This document shows, one piece after another, positions 48,951-60,164 of a DNA stretch of 64,000 bases. The DNA is from Xestospongia bergquistia. Taxonomy: Eukaryota > Porifera > Demospongiae > Haplosclerida > Petrosiidae. The notes under the pieces are model-generated. The model made no database searches, had not been told where the DNA came from, and saw nothing but the letters and a program-made list of their open reading frames with translations. The position numbers and the translations under genes are program-made. The stretch spans positions 805,001 to 869,000 of the forward strand of contig OZ014425.1 in NCBI GenBank assembly GCA_963965975.1, read 5' to 3'. How positions within the stretch are numbered: position 1 is the stretch's first letter; each line of letters begins with the position of its first letter.

Positions 48951-49837
48951 ATTTATATTACATATTGTAATATTATAAATTAGTAACAAACTGTACAATT
49001 ATCAGTATAATCACAACTCTTAAAGCAATATCATAGAGGTATCTAATTCTCTATTGATCCAAGGACAACCTATATCACTATCGTCTCTGCCAGATTAGTG
49101 ATACTGTAGCTCACATGACTATTGATCCAAGGATAGCTCAGTAAACATAACACTATTTTAATTACTAATGTACCGTAAAATTGATGATGTTGTAGCTACA
49201 TTAGCAGTAATGCATTAATAATGACAACAGTAATTATGCTTACTTTATTGAACAAAAATAAGTTTTTAGTTATCTTGGCAATTAATATCAACTAACACGA
49301 CTCATAGTTATCTGAAATGAAGGCTTTATCTGTTAGACAGGCATTATATTATTAATTATCAGTTATTATCAGTGTTGACCAATCACATTCTCAGATACTA
49401 TTTGTAAAATAACAATTTAATAAGTAAAGTATTATTTTTATATTATATAAAAATAATTATATTCATTAAAAAACAAAACTAATAGCCACTACATTTTGAG
49501 ACAAAAACTTTTTCAAAAATATACAAATTAACTTGTACACTTGTACATTATAATTCACTGTAAGAATTGATTGGTTAATTTAACTAATAGTTGTATATGT
49601 AAAATTATAAAACAATACTACTTAGTTACTAATGTACTGTTATGTAGTTACATAATCAGTAGTACATTAGTAATGAAAACAGTATTATGATTACTTTTTT
49701 GACAAAATAAGTTTGCAATTGCAACCTATATAACCAAATAATGGTTAAATCAATCAATCAATTTTTACAGTGAACTAATACCATGACAAAAACACTCTTT
49801 TAAAAATAGTAATGTTTCAGTATCTCTTATATGTTAT
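48951..49837. other. Spacer between G10 and G9
   Basis: No gene is seen. It holds MITE-derived sequence at 49133-49270 and a fuller fold-back copy at 49554-49774. Confidence 0.6.
49554..49774. mobile_element. Fold-back MITE-like element, second copy
   Basis: Ends are 'ttcactgtaagaattgattg' and the complement-matching 'aatcaatttttacagtgaa', with an inner inverted pair around 'ttactaatgtactgt' and 'cagtagtacattagtaatg'. Same design as 18755-18972. No coding capacity. Confidence 0.6.
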
Positions 49838-51710
49838 TTAAATGTTGCTACTAAGACGTATTAGTATACCCAATAGACTAATAAAAATAGAGATATAAGC
49901 AATATTAAGGCTAAAAAAGATATGAGCACATAGGATATACAAGCGAAAACCAAACTTTTGACCTTTAAGAAAACTAATAAACTCCTTTTTCAAATTTGTT
50001 GGTATGTTCGGATAATCAACTGAACAAAATTTGTTGATTCTTTGAATAAGTTTCTTCCTTGCTTCAGTGACAGCTGCTGCTCGTAGACATGGATACAGGA
50101 ATAAGATACAGTTAGAGGTCACAAACAGTGTAAGGAATATCATTTCAAGAGGTTTGAAATGTACACCAGGTCTAGGGTGAGGTAGGGTAGCCTGAATGGT
50201 TAGTTGTATGGCATCTAATAGTAGTGACACTGATAGAAAGGAGGAGACAATGTACAATATCCAATGTATGAAGAACCACAACTCAAACATTTTCAATGTT
50301 TTAACAGCAACATTTACAAAGTCATTATCACGTTGCTGGAGATAGATAATCTTCTTTTCTTCTTCCATTTGCTCTAGCCTTTGATCAGTAAAGAAGTTTT
50401 TAAGGTAGTTATTAATAGCAGCTCTATTTTCATTAAAGTTATTAACATGATCAAGATAGTTGTAGAGGTTACTGCACTTTCTCTGTATTCCATACATTAA
50501 CTTGGAAAATATAAAACAACTTGACAATGTACAGAAGAGTGAATAAAAGTAAGCAGACACTGAAAATATTTCCAAATTCTTAAAAAGGATTGTCTTATTT
50601 TTATCATCTTCAATTGTATTTGGTGGATTATGGTGGTATTGACCACAGATAAAGATCACCATCAAAGACACGTTGACAATGATATTGACTAGTAAGAAAA
50701 TAGTGAACCACACAACTTCTTCTTTGGTCAGTTGAGTTGTTGTATCATCATCTTGATTTCCTGTAATATTACACACAGGACAATTATCTTGACAATGGTT
50801 ACTGTTATTATGAACTACACCGGGATATTTGGGGGGATCATCATCAAATGGATGAAGTGGTTTGGGTTTCTCTACTTCTTGTTGTTGTTTCATGAGCCTT
50901 CTCTTGTCATCCACCTGCTCTTTTGCTGCAAGATTCTTGCAATGTGGTGTGACATATAGCCACCATAATGCAATAACAATGATGATATAGGACAATGAAC
51001 TAGAAGTTGATGAGAACTGGAGCACTATTTTAGCAAAATCAGTAAACTCTTGTAATTTATCACGTGTATCATCAACACTTAAAAGATCACCTGTATGTTA
51101 GGGAGAACACATATATTATATAATTATTCAATCCTGGTAGTTTAGACCATAAACTTTGTTTACTTTCAAAAACTTCTGATATACTAAAAAATCACTCACC
51201 TGGGAGGTATTTAGGATGGTCATTATTGACATCTTTCAGAACTATATCTGGTATATGAGAACTGTTATGATCCTCTGAGTGGAGCTCAAGTGAGAAACAA
51301 ATGCCATAATATTGTATTGGACACTTTATCCAATTACCTAGGAGTACACCAGTAGACCACAAGTTAATGAGTATACCAAAGATTGTTGTACAAAATATAG
51401 TATATATGATAACAGCACAGGAACAACGCTTTCCATATTTTGCTCGTGGAATATACTGACATGTTAAACAGAAGAAAACTCTTAATATGAAACGTCCTAT
51501 TGCTCCTATAATTAAGACCAGCAAAATATTAATATTAACATACTAGACTGATACATAAAGCTTACTTGCATTGGAATCTTCAGTTTGATCTGTTTGATTA
51601 TTATTTCGGTTTTGTGGAATAGTATCATACTGTCCATTGGTGTTTTGTTGATCTGTAGCAAGAGGAGTTTCTTCATCAGGACCAACAGCAACATTATCAT
51701 GATCAGCCAT
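49838..51710 (-). CDS. Array gene G10: unrecognised 7-TM protein, clade B
   Basis: Three exons: 51710-51566, 51505-51200 and 51090-49838, giving 567 residues. Exon 1 (MADHDNVAVGPDEETPLA...) is nearly the same as that of G12 and ends TEDSNA with an A|GTAAGC donor. The TM1 exon has CQYIPRAKYGKRCSC. The TM2-TM3 loop lacks the acidic minisatellite-like insert of G8, G9 and G11, having only KEQVDDKRRLMKQQQ before KPKPLHPFDDD. The TM4-TM5 loop (FFTDQRLEQMEEEKKIIYL) matches G2. So the loops are shuffled among clade B members while TM5-TM7 hardly vary. The frame is intact and splice sites are canonical. Confidence 0.87.
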
Positions 51711-51890
51711 TATGTTTAGATATCTTCAACTACCTAACTGTAAAGATTGTATTAAGATAATAACATATCATAATATATAACAGTGTTATAGAAATTATCA
51801 CTAAAATGTGGAATTATGTGTATTGTTTATTAGTTATATCAGTCATTGTGGTTTGACTGCTTTAAAATACCCCTCCCATTATTTTTATAA
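51711..51890 (-). promoter_or_regulatory. Conserved upstream block of G10
   Basis: Shared start-proximal and distal motifs as for the other clade B genes. Confidence 0.55.
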
Positions 51891-52963
51891 AATTTATATT
51901 ACATATTGTAATATTATAAATTAATATCAAACTGTACATATTAATAACTTACAACAATATAACCACAACTCTTAAATCAATATTAAAGAGGTATCCAATT
52001 CTTTATTGATCCAAGGACAACATATATCTATATTGTTTCTGCCAGATTACTGTTACCATAGTAATGAACTAGCTCACATGACTAATGAATCAAATTACTA
52101 TTGTATTCCAGAAGTACGGGAGGGGAGGTGTTTTCTGCTGTTAATACTAAAACAAAATGCATAAAAAAATTATCAAAGTGGCATGATGTGTGTAAGGATA
52201 ATGGGTGTGTAGTTTATATAGATTGAGTGTTAGTTGAGTTTCAATATTTGTTTAGTGACATACCAATACTAGTGGGTGTGGTTATATTGTTGCCATAGTA
52301 GCATATGATAATCAATGTGTTCCTTGTATAGATTGAGTGTCAGTTGACTTTCAATATTTGTAACCAATATTAATGGATGTTGTTACATTATTGCTATAGT
52401 AACATATATTTTGACTTCTTTATTTTTATGCTGAGTAGCTGTTCAAATGATGTCAATTGATTTCTACCATTTGTTTAGTAACATATTGATACACATAGTT
52501 GGGTATGACTACATCCTTATCCATTGTTGCCATAGTGACATAGTTTAATCTAATTGTTCCTTTTATTGTAGCTGTTTAAATAATAATTAATGACTACAGT
52601 TAATTCTTTGACATCACTGATGAACATTGATTATGTTTATGTCTCTCTTAATCTCAACTATGACCCACCCAGAGCGACCATGTATTTTATCCCATCTATA
52701 GAATTAAAACACAACTAGTACTAGTGTATATAGCAGACTGCACATGATGACCTGTGTTGTGTATAGTCATACAATTAAAACATTATAACATTCACATTTT
52801 CCATTGAATTGGATAGGAGAAGTATCAATTGATTTACTAACATTATTGAGGGGTTATAACTATGATAGTTAATAAACTGATCAAATTATTATTACACCTG
52901 AGACTTGTAATGCCTCAGACTTGATGAAATAACAAAATAACAATAAATCACTCTGTTATTGTA
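51891..52963. other. Spacer between G11 and G10
   Basis: No gene is seen. It is near-identical to 45621-46663, part of the duplication that produced the G9/G11 pair. Confidence 0.65.
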
Positions 52964-54992
52964 TTATATAGTACTAGCCAGACGTATTAGTATACCCAAT
53001 AAACTAATAAACATAGAGATGTATGCAATACTGTGACTAAAAGGGATGTAAGCACACAGGATGTACAAGCGAAAACCAAACTTTTGACCTTTAAGAAAAC
53101 TAATAAACTCCTTTTTCAAATTTGTTGATATCTTAGGATAATCGACTGAACAAGATTTGTTGATTTTTTGAATAAGTTTCATCTTTGCTTCTGTGACAGC
53201 TGCTGCTCGTAGACATGGATATAGGAATAAGATACAGTTAGAGGTCACAAACAGTGTAAGGAATACCATTTCAAAAGGATGAAAATGCACACCAGGTCGA
53301 GTGTGAGGTAGAGTAGCTTGAATGTTTAGTTGTATGGCATCTAGTAGTAGTGACACTGATAGAAAGGAGGAGACAATGTACAATATCCAATGTATGAAGA
53401 ACCACAACTCAAACATTTTCAATGTTTTAACAGCAACATTTACAAAATCATTATCACGTTGCTGGAGGTAAAGCAAAGCTTTTTCTTCATCCTCTTGCAG
53501 TGATAAAGGATTGAGCAATGTACCTAATCTCTCCTGCAGTGTTTCATTTGTCCAGAAGTTTTTAAGGTAGTCATTAATAGCATCTCTATTTTCATTAAAG
53601 TTATTAACATGATCAAGATAGTTGTAAAGGTTACTGCACTTTCTCTGTATTCCATACATTATTTTGGAAAATATAAAACAACTTGACAATGTACAGAAGA
53701 GTGAATAAAAGTAAGCAGACACTGAAAATATTTCCAAATTCTTAAAAAGGATTGTCTTCTTTTTATTACCTTCAATTGTATTTGGTGGATTATGGTGGTA
53801 TTGACCATAGATAAAGATCACCATCAAAGACACATTGACAATAATATTGACTAGTAAGAATATAGTGAACCACACAACTTCTTCTTTGGTCAGTTGAGTT
53901 GTTGTATCATCATCTTGATTTCTTGTAATATTACACACATCACAATCATAACTATTGCCTTGACAACAGTTACTGCTACTGTGAGCTTTACCAGGATATT
54001 TGTGGTCGTCATCATCAAATGGATGGAGTGGTTTGGGTTTCTCTACTTCTTATTGTATAATAAGCCTCCTTTCGTGCTCGTCATCTCCATTCTCCTCCTC
54101 CTCCATGTCGTTTTCATTCTCCACCTCCTCCATGTCGTTTTCATTCTCCTCCTCCTCCATGTTGTCTTCATTCTCCTCCTCCTCCATGTTGTCTTCATTC
54201 TCCACCTGCTCCTTTGTTACAAGATTCTTACAATGTGGTATTACATACAACCACCATAGTGCAATAACAATGACGATATAGGACAATGAACTAGAAGCTG
54301 ATGAGAACTGGAGTACTACTTTAGCAAAATCTGTAAACTCTTGTAACTTATCGCGTGTATTATTAACACTTAAAAGATCTCCTGTATGTTAGGGAGAACA
54401 TATATATTATATAATTATTCAATCCTGGTAGTTTAAACAAAAACTTTGTTTACTAAACAATCACTCACCTGGGAGGTATTTAGGATGGTCATTATTGACA
54501 TCTCTCAGAACTATATCTGGTATATGAGAACTGTTAGGATCCTCTGAGTGAAGCTCAAGTGAGAAACAAATACCATAATATCGTATTGGACACTTCGTCC
54601 AATTACCTAGGAGTACACCAGTAGACCACAAGTTAATGAGTATACCAAAGATTGTTGTGCAAAATATAGCATATATAATAACAGCACAGGAACAACACTT
54701 TCCATATTTTGCTCGTGGAATATACTGACATGTTAAACAGAAGAAAACTCTTAAGAAGAATCGTCCTATTTTTCGTATAAATAACACTATCAATATAAAT
54801 ATTCACAAATTAGAATATTATATAAAACTTACCCATAGTTTTGTATATAATACTATCATGTTCTGGATTAGAATGTTCAGTTTGAGCTGGGCTTTCACCT
54901 GTTTGAGTTACTTGATCATTATTTATTGTGGCATTATATCTACTAGGTTGTGAGTCACTAATAAGAGCAGTGAATTCATTAGAAGTAGCCAT
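52964..54992 (-). pseudogene. Array gene G11: clade B 7-TM gene with one in-frame stop
   Basis: Three exons with intact splice sites: 54992-54833, 54765-54469 and 54381-52964. The frame is open over the whole length except for a TAA at 54052-54050, in the cytosolic TM2-TM3 loop, where paralogs read CAA in LIIQQ-type sequence. Without that base change the product would be about 624 residues. With it, only about 261 residues with TM1-TM2 are made. No other lesion was seen, so the event is recent, a sequencing error, or a polymorphism. The loop carries a 27-bp acidic minisatellite. The exon 2 acceptor is shifted by 9 nt as in G9. It is the sister of G9. Confidence 0.8.
54089..54212 (-). repeat. 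In-frame 27-bp acidic minisatellite inside G11
   Basis: Units start at 54089, 54116, 54143 and 54170 (plus-strand 'attctcctcctcctccatgt' then 'tgtcttc'), plus a partial fifth at 54197. Each encodes nine residues of the EDNMEEEEN type. G4, G8 and G9 have one or two degenerate units at the same place. Confidence 0.85.
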
Positions 54993-55130
54993 TATGTTTA
55001 GATATCTTCAACTAGCTAACTGTAAAGGCTGTATTAAGATAATAATATATCATATATAAAATGTGGAATTATGTGTACTGTTTATTAGTCATGTTAGTCA
55101 TTGTGCTTAAAATAGCCCTCCCATTATTTT
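54993..55130 (-). promoter_or_regulatory. Conserved upstream block of G11, shortened
   Basis: Starts like the other blocks but lacks about 30 bp of the middle part (the 'acagtgttatagaaattatc' segment), the only clade B copy seen with this deletion. Confidence 0.5.
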
Positions 55131-57199
55131 TATAAAATATATATTACATTTTGTAATATTATAAATTAATAACAAACTGTACATATTAACAATATAATCA
55201 CAACTCTGATTTTAAAACAATATCATAGAGGTATCCACTGGTGTATCCATGGATGGGCCAGGGTGGAGCTGGGCCCGACCAATCAGCTCAGAATTTTTTA
55301 AGATTATTTTAGATACTGAATAATTTTTTAAAACTTACTATTAGTGATTTCTTCAAATTGAACATCAAATTAGTATTGAAATTTGGCAAGTTGGCACTTG
55401 GAAGTGGAACTTGGCAGCCCGGCTTAACTCGCCTTAAAACAGGGCGTGGCACTAATAGTTACGTTATCTCATTAACACATGGTGAAGCATGGGTGACACT
55501 TTTCGATTCTTGAGATATTCCAAGTCATCGCCAAGCATGACAAAATTGTTGAAGAGCAACTAAAAACAAATAAGAGCGCATCTTACACTTCTCCAGGAAT
55601 CCAGAATTTAATAATATTCTAGCTCTGTTCTTTCCTTAACAGGTTTAATTTTACCACGCCCCTCATGAAATAATTAACGCAGAAAATTTTTCGCGCCGCG
55701 CTTGGCTCGCCCAGTTGTGCCCATTTAATAGTGTAACTCTAGATACACCCCTGGAGGTATCTAATTCCCTATTGATCCAAGGACAACCTATATCTATATC
55801 GTTTTTCCCAGATTAGTGATACTGTACCAATAACTAGCTCACATGACTAATGATCCAAGTATAGCTCAGTAAACATAACATTATTTTAATTACTAATGTA
55901 CTGTAAAATTGATGATGTTGTAGCTACATAAGCAGTAATGCATTAACAATGACAAAAGTAATTATGCTTACTTTATTGAACAAAAATAAGTTTTTAGTTA
56001 TCTTGGCAATTAATATCAACTGACATGACTCATAGTTATCTGAAATGAAGGCTTTATCTGTTAGACAGGCATTATATTATTAAGGTGACTGGACACCTGA
56101 TGTATTGTTAACAGTGGGAAATCAATGGGAAATCAGATGTTATAGACTATATAACATTAATTGACTGACCTTCAAATATTACTATGTGATTGCATCTTAG
56201 TTTATTGTTGTCATAGTCTCTCTCTCTCTATTTTCTGCTGTTAATACTATGTTAATGTCATGTGTAGTCACACAATTAAAAATTATAACAATTACATTTT
56301 TCAATGATAGTATTACTAACTTATACTAAGTATAATAGTTAATATATAATATGTGATAGCATCGTTACCATAGCAGCATGTGATACTGTAGCTTGTATAG
56401 ATTGAGTATCAGCTGACTTTCAATATTTGTTTAATAATATAATAATACTTGATGTGTGTCAGTTAAGTTCAGTATCTCTTAGTGACACATCAATTCTAGT
56501 GGGTGTGGTTGCATTTTGCCATCATAGCACTTGTTTGTTTTAATTCTGTATAGTTGTTCAAATAATGTCAGTTGATTTGCAGTATTTGTTTGTTGAGTGA
56601 CATATCAATGTGTCTAGTTGAGTATAACTACATCCGTAATCCATTAATTATCGTCGTAGTAACATATGTTTAATTTGCTCATATAGTGATTAATTCATTG
56701 GAATAGGGGCAAAGACTAGTTTTGTTTATGTTATAATAATTATGATATAGTACAGCTTTTCATAAGATTTTTTTTATTAGTGATCAGCAGAAAGATGTGT
56801 CAGCTCTCCACATTAAAATAATACCTTAGTTAATGTTACTATGATGGTATTACTCAGTAATGAATATCACTATAAGCTGGTGTATATATCTTCCACTTTC
56901 AGTCAGGACAATGGTGTTGAGAACTGTTATAGCTATTATCTAATTTGATATTAATGGTAATGAATATTGTTAAATATATTATTATAATTATTAGAAAAAC
57001 AATAACTTATAAATATTAATAAAAGCCCCACAGAATATAACATGAACACATTATAGTTAACATAATCAGAATTTTAGCTTATACTGCTACAAAACCTTTA
57101 ATAAAGATGATGTTAAAACCTATAGTAGGTTAATATTACATACAATGTCCACACATTATATATTCAAGATATTGAGCAACTTACATCACATAATATAAC
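55131..57199. other. Spacer between G12 and G11
   Basis: No gene is seen. It contains the hAT-like insert at 55236-55753. The segment 55755-56220 is repeated at about 59385-59835. Positions 56350-57199 resemble 19400-20490. Confidence 0.6.
55236..55753. mobile_element. 518-bp hAT-like non-autonomous transposon
   Basis: Flanked by gaggtatc on both sides (55228-55235 and 55754-55761), an 8-bp target duplication. Ends are 'cactggtgtatccatgg' and the reverse complement of 'caggggtgtatctagag', short imperfect inverted repeats with CA..GGTGTATC. Uninterrupted paralogous sequence exists at about 49035 ('catagaggtatctaattc'). The insert is distinctly more GC-rich (for example 'cgcgccgcgcttggctcg' near 55692). 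No transposase ORF. Confidence 0.8.
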
Positions 57200-59102
57200 T
57201 TAGAGTGAAATGGATGCTACTACACTTACCACTGTAGTCAACAAACCTACACAAATAGAGATATAGGCTATATTAACACTGAAGGGTATTTTAGCACATA
57301 AAATGTTTAGACGAAAACAAAACTTTTGAGTTTCCAGATAATTAACAAAATCACTCTTCACCCTATCATCTATATTTGGGTAGTCTTGAGAAGTGATGGT
57401 GCTTATCAATTTTTTGCGTGATGTAGTAATTGATGCTGCTCGTAGGCAAGGAAATAGGAACAAGAATGAGTTTGATGCTGCAAATAATGTAAGGAATACC
57501 ATTTCTAAAGCTTGGAAGTTAACACCAGATTTAATATGAGATTGTCTGCCTTTGATGGTTAATAGAGTTGCTTCAAGAACAAGAGATATAGATAGAAAAG
57601 AAGAAATAATGTAGAAGATCCAGTGAACAAAAAACCAGAATTGAAAAATTTTTAGTGTTTTAGCAGCAACCAAAATGAAATGTTTATCACGTTGCTTCAG
57701 GTAGTATAGCATATTGTCTTTTTGTGAAAGTCTTTCTAATATTTGTAATCTTTCTTCATTTTTATTTTGCCAGGTGTTCTTAAGGTAAATCTTAAAAGCA
57801 TTTTTATTTTGATCAATTCCAAATTTATTAACATGATCAAGATATTTATTGAGGTTACTGCATTTTTTCTGTATTCCATACATTATCTTGGAAAATATAT
57901 AGCAACTGCTTAATGAACAGAGATGTGAGTAAAGATATGCTGACACAGCAGACTTTTCAAAATTTGCATAGAATTCAGTCCTTCTTTGATTTGTGTCATC
58001 ATCTATTATCATAGGTTTGTAGCGATATTGTCCAACAAGGAAAACAATTGCCATGGCAACAAAAAGGCCTATATTCACTACTACATACAGAATAAAGAAT
58101 TTGAGTTCCTTTTTATCCAGTCGAGTTGTTGTATCATTATCTTGATTTATTGTGAGTTTACATACAGCAGGACAATCATCACTATTACCTTGACAAATGT
58201 TATTGTTACTGTGAACTTCATTAGGATATTTAGGGAGATCATCATCAAATGGATGAAGTGGTTCGATGTCTTCTTCCTCCTCTTCTCTTTTCTCACAATG
58301 TACTATAAAGTAAAGACATGATGAAAGACCTGACAATAAGCGAACAATACACTTGATTTCCTTACAGTGTTGTTTTATATATAGCTTCCATAGGGCATAA
58401 ACAAAGATGAGATAGGAGAGTGAGCTAGAAGTTGACGAAAACAGGAGTGTTATCTTGCCAAAATCTACAAACGCCTCTAGTTTTGAGCGTGTATCACTAT
58501 TAGTTAACAGATCACCTGTGTATTAAATGTATATTACACATCTCCATACATCATGTCTTATTTTACAAATTTACATGTACTCACTTTGGCCATATATGGG
58601 ATTATTTGTTCCATTCTTATCAATATCTTTCAAAACAATATTTGGTATAAGAGGACTATTAGGATCCTTTGAGTGGAACTCAAGTGAGTAGCAGATGTTA
58701 TAATAACGTATGGGACACTTAATCCAATCAGCTAGGAAAATACCAGTAGGATAAATGTTAATGAGTATACCAAAGATTGTTGTACAAAATATAGCATATA
58801 TGATAATACCATAGGAACAACACTTTCCATGTTTCACTGGTGGAATATACTGACATGTTAAACCGGAGAAAACTCTAAATAACCAACGTCCTATTGTTCC
58901 TATAATTAAGACCAGCAATATGAATATTCATATACTAGACTGTTATATAAAACTTACTTGCATTGGAATCTTCAGTTTGATCTGTTTGATTATTATTTTG
59001 GTTTTGTGGAATAGTATCATACTGTCCATTAGTGCGTTGTTGATCTGTAACAAGAGGAGTTTCTTCATCAGGACTAACGGCAACAGTATCAAGAGCAGCC
59101 AT
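57200..59102 (-). CDS. Array gene G12: unrecognised 7-TM protein, mosaic of clades A, B and C
   Basis: Three exons: 59102-58958, 58899-58585 and 58515-57200, giving 591 residues. Exon 1 (MAALDTVAVSPDEETPLV...) is the G10 type. The TM1 exon starts clade-B-like (CQYIPPVKHGKCCS) and ends clade-A-like (HSKDPNSPLIPNIVLKDID). It uses a CAAA|GTGAGT donor, where others have CCAG|GTGAGT, changing one residue (GQS). The TM2-TM3 loop with SGLSSCLYFIVHCEKREEEE and PKYPNEVHSNNNICQGN is the clade C type. TM5-TM7 (KIFQFWFFVHWIFYIISS) are the clade A type. It is the first array member next to the right boundary. Confidence 0.87.
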
Positions 59103-59290
59103 TATGTTTAGATATCTTCAACTACCTAACTGTAAAGATTGTATTAAGATAATAATATATCATAATATATAACTATGTTATAGAAATTATCACTAAAATG
59201 TGGAATTTGTGTGTAATGTTTATTAGTTATATCAGTCATTGTGGTTTGACTGCTTAAAAATACCCCTCCCATTATTTTCATAAAATATAG
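59103..59290 (-). promoter_or_regulatory. Conserved upstream block of G12
   Basis: The clade B type upstream block, although TM3-TM7 of G12 are clade A-like. It supports a recombinant origin of the gene. Confidence 0.55.
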
Positions 59291-59828
59291 TTTAGATATT
59301 GTAATATTATAAATTAGTAACAAATCTTCACATATTAACAACTTACAACAATATAATCACAACTCTTAAAGCAATATTATAGAGGTATTCAATTCTCTAT
59401 TGATCCAAGGACAACCTATATCACTCTCATCTCTGCCAGATTAGCAATACCAAAGCAATGAACTAACTCACGTGGCTCATGTCCCAAGGATAACTCAGTA
59501 AACATAATAATATTTTAATTACTAGTGTACTGTAAAATTGATGATTTTGTAGCTACAATAGCAGGAATGCATTAGTATTTGCTTACTTTATTGAACAAGA
59601 ATAACTTTTAGTTATCTTGGCAATTAATATCAACTGACACGACTTGTAGTTGTCTGAAGTGAAGGCTTTATCTGTTAGACAAGCATTATATAATTAAGGT
59701 GACTGAACACGTGATGTATTGTTAACAGTGGGAAATCAATGGGAAATCAGATGTTATAGACTATTTAACATTAATTGACTGACTTTAAAATACTACAATG
59801 TGATTGCATCTTAGTTTATTGTTGTCAT

Positions 59829-59830
<2 letters not shown>
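59291..59830. other. Right edge of the array
   Basis: No gene is seen. Positions 59385-59830 repeat 55755-56220. The match ends at the (TC)n tract, about 100 bp before the USB1 exon 5 acceptor. Confidence 0.65.
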
Positions 59831-59925
<95 letters not shown>

Positions 59926-59928
59926 ACT
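59831..59928. repeat. (TC)n microsatellite serving as polypyrimidine tract
   Basis: More than 40 TC units run into 'ctctcactag', the acceptor of USB1 exon 5. The homologous place at about 56217-56228 has only about five units. Confidence 0.9.
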
Positions 59929-59930
59929 AG

Positions 59931-60164
59931 ATTTACTATATCATTTACTGATTTAGTGTTTTATTCAAATGATGATAAAACAAGGTGAGTAATAACTTTA
60001 TTTAACATAGAAAGAACAAATACTGTTACATATAACAATGACAAATGAAGTTATGTTCATCCAATTATATCCACTGGATGAATGGGTTAATAATATTATG
60101 ACGTTTGTTTTTTTCTATCTTAAGGTCATTCATTGGTCTACATCTCCAACAAGGTCATGAGAAG
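59931..60164 (+). CDS. USB1: USB1 exons 5-6 (continuation beyond the array)
   Basis: Two plus-strand exons with canonical borders: 59931-59984 (cactag|A...AAG|gtgagt) and 60125-60164 (cttaag|G...AAG|gtaaga). Exon 5 needs one base to finish a codon, which exactly fits the phase-2 end of the exon at 11418. Joined, they read ...VFYSNDDKTRSFIGLHLQQGHEK. This matches the USB1 segment usually read as YTN-(E/D)-KTR-(T/S)-FIGLEV..GH, which directly follows the WIDP..ALR region in animal USB1. With exons 1-4 the total is 181 residues. About 70-80 residues with the second HxS motif are still missing, and no convincing exon for them was found up to 64000. Confidence 0.75.

Noticed and set aside
12440..59102. 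Array proteins as GPCRs, innexins or pannexins
   Set aside because: No DRY/NPxxY or GPS features, predicted N-in orientation, and seven rather than four TM segments.
59831..59928. CRISPR-like or satellite array
   Set aside because: Simple TC dinucleotide run in a eukaryotic intron. No repeat-spacer pattern anywhere in the window.
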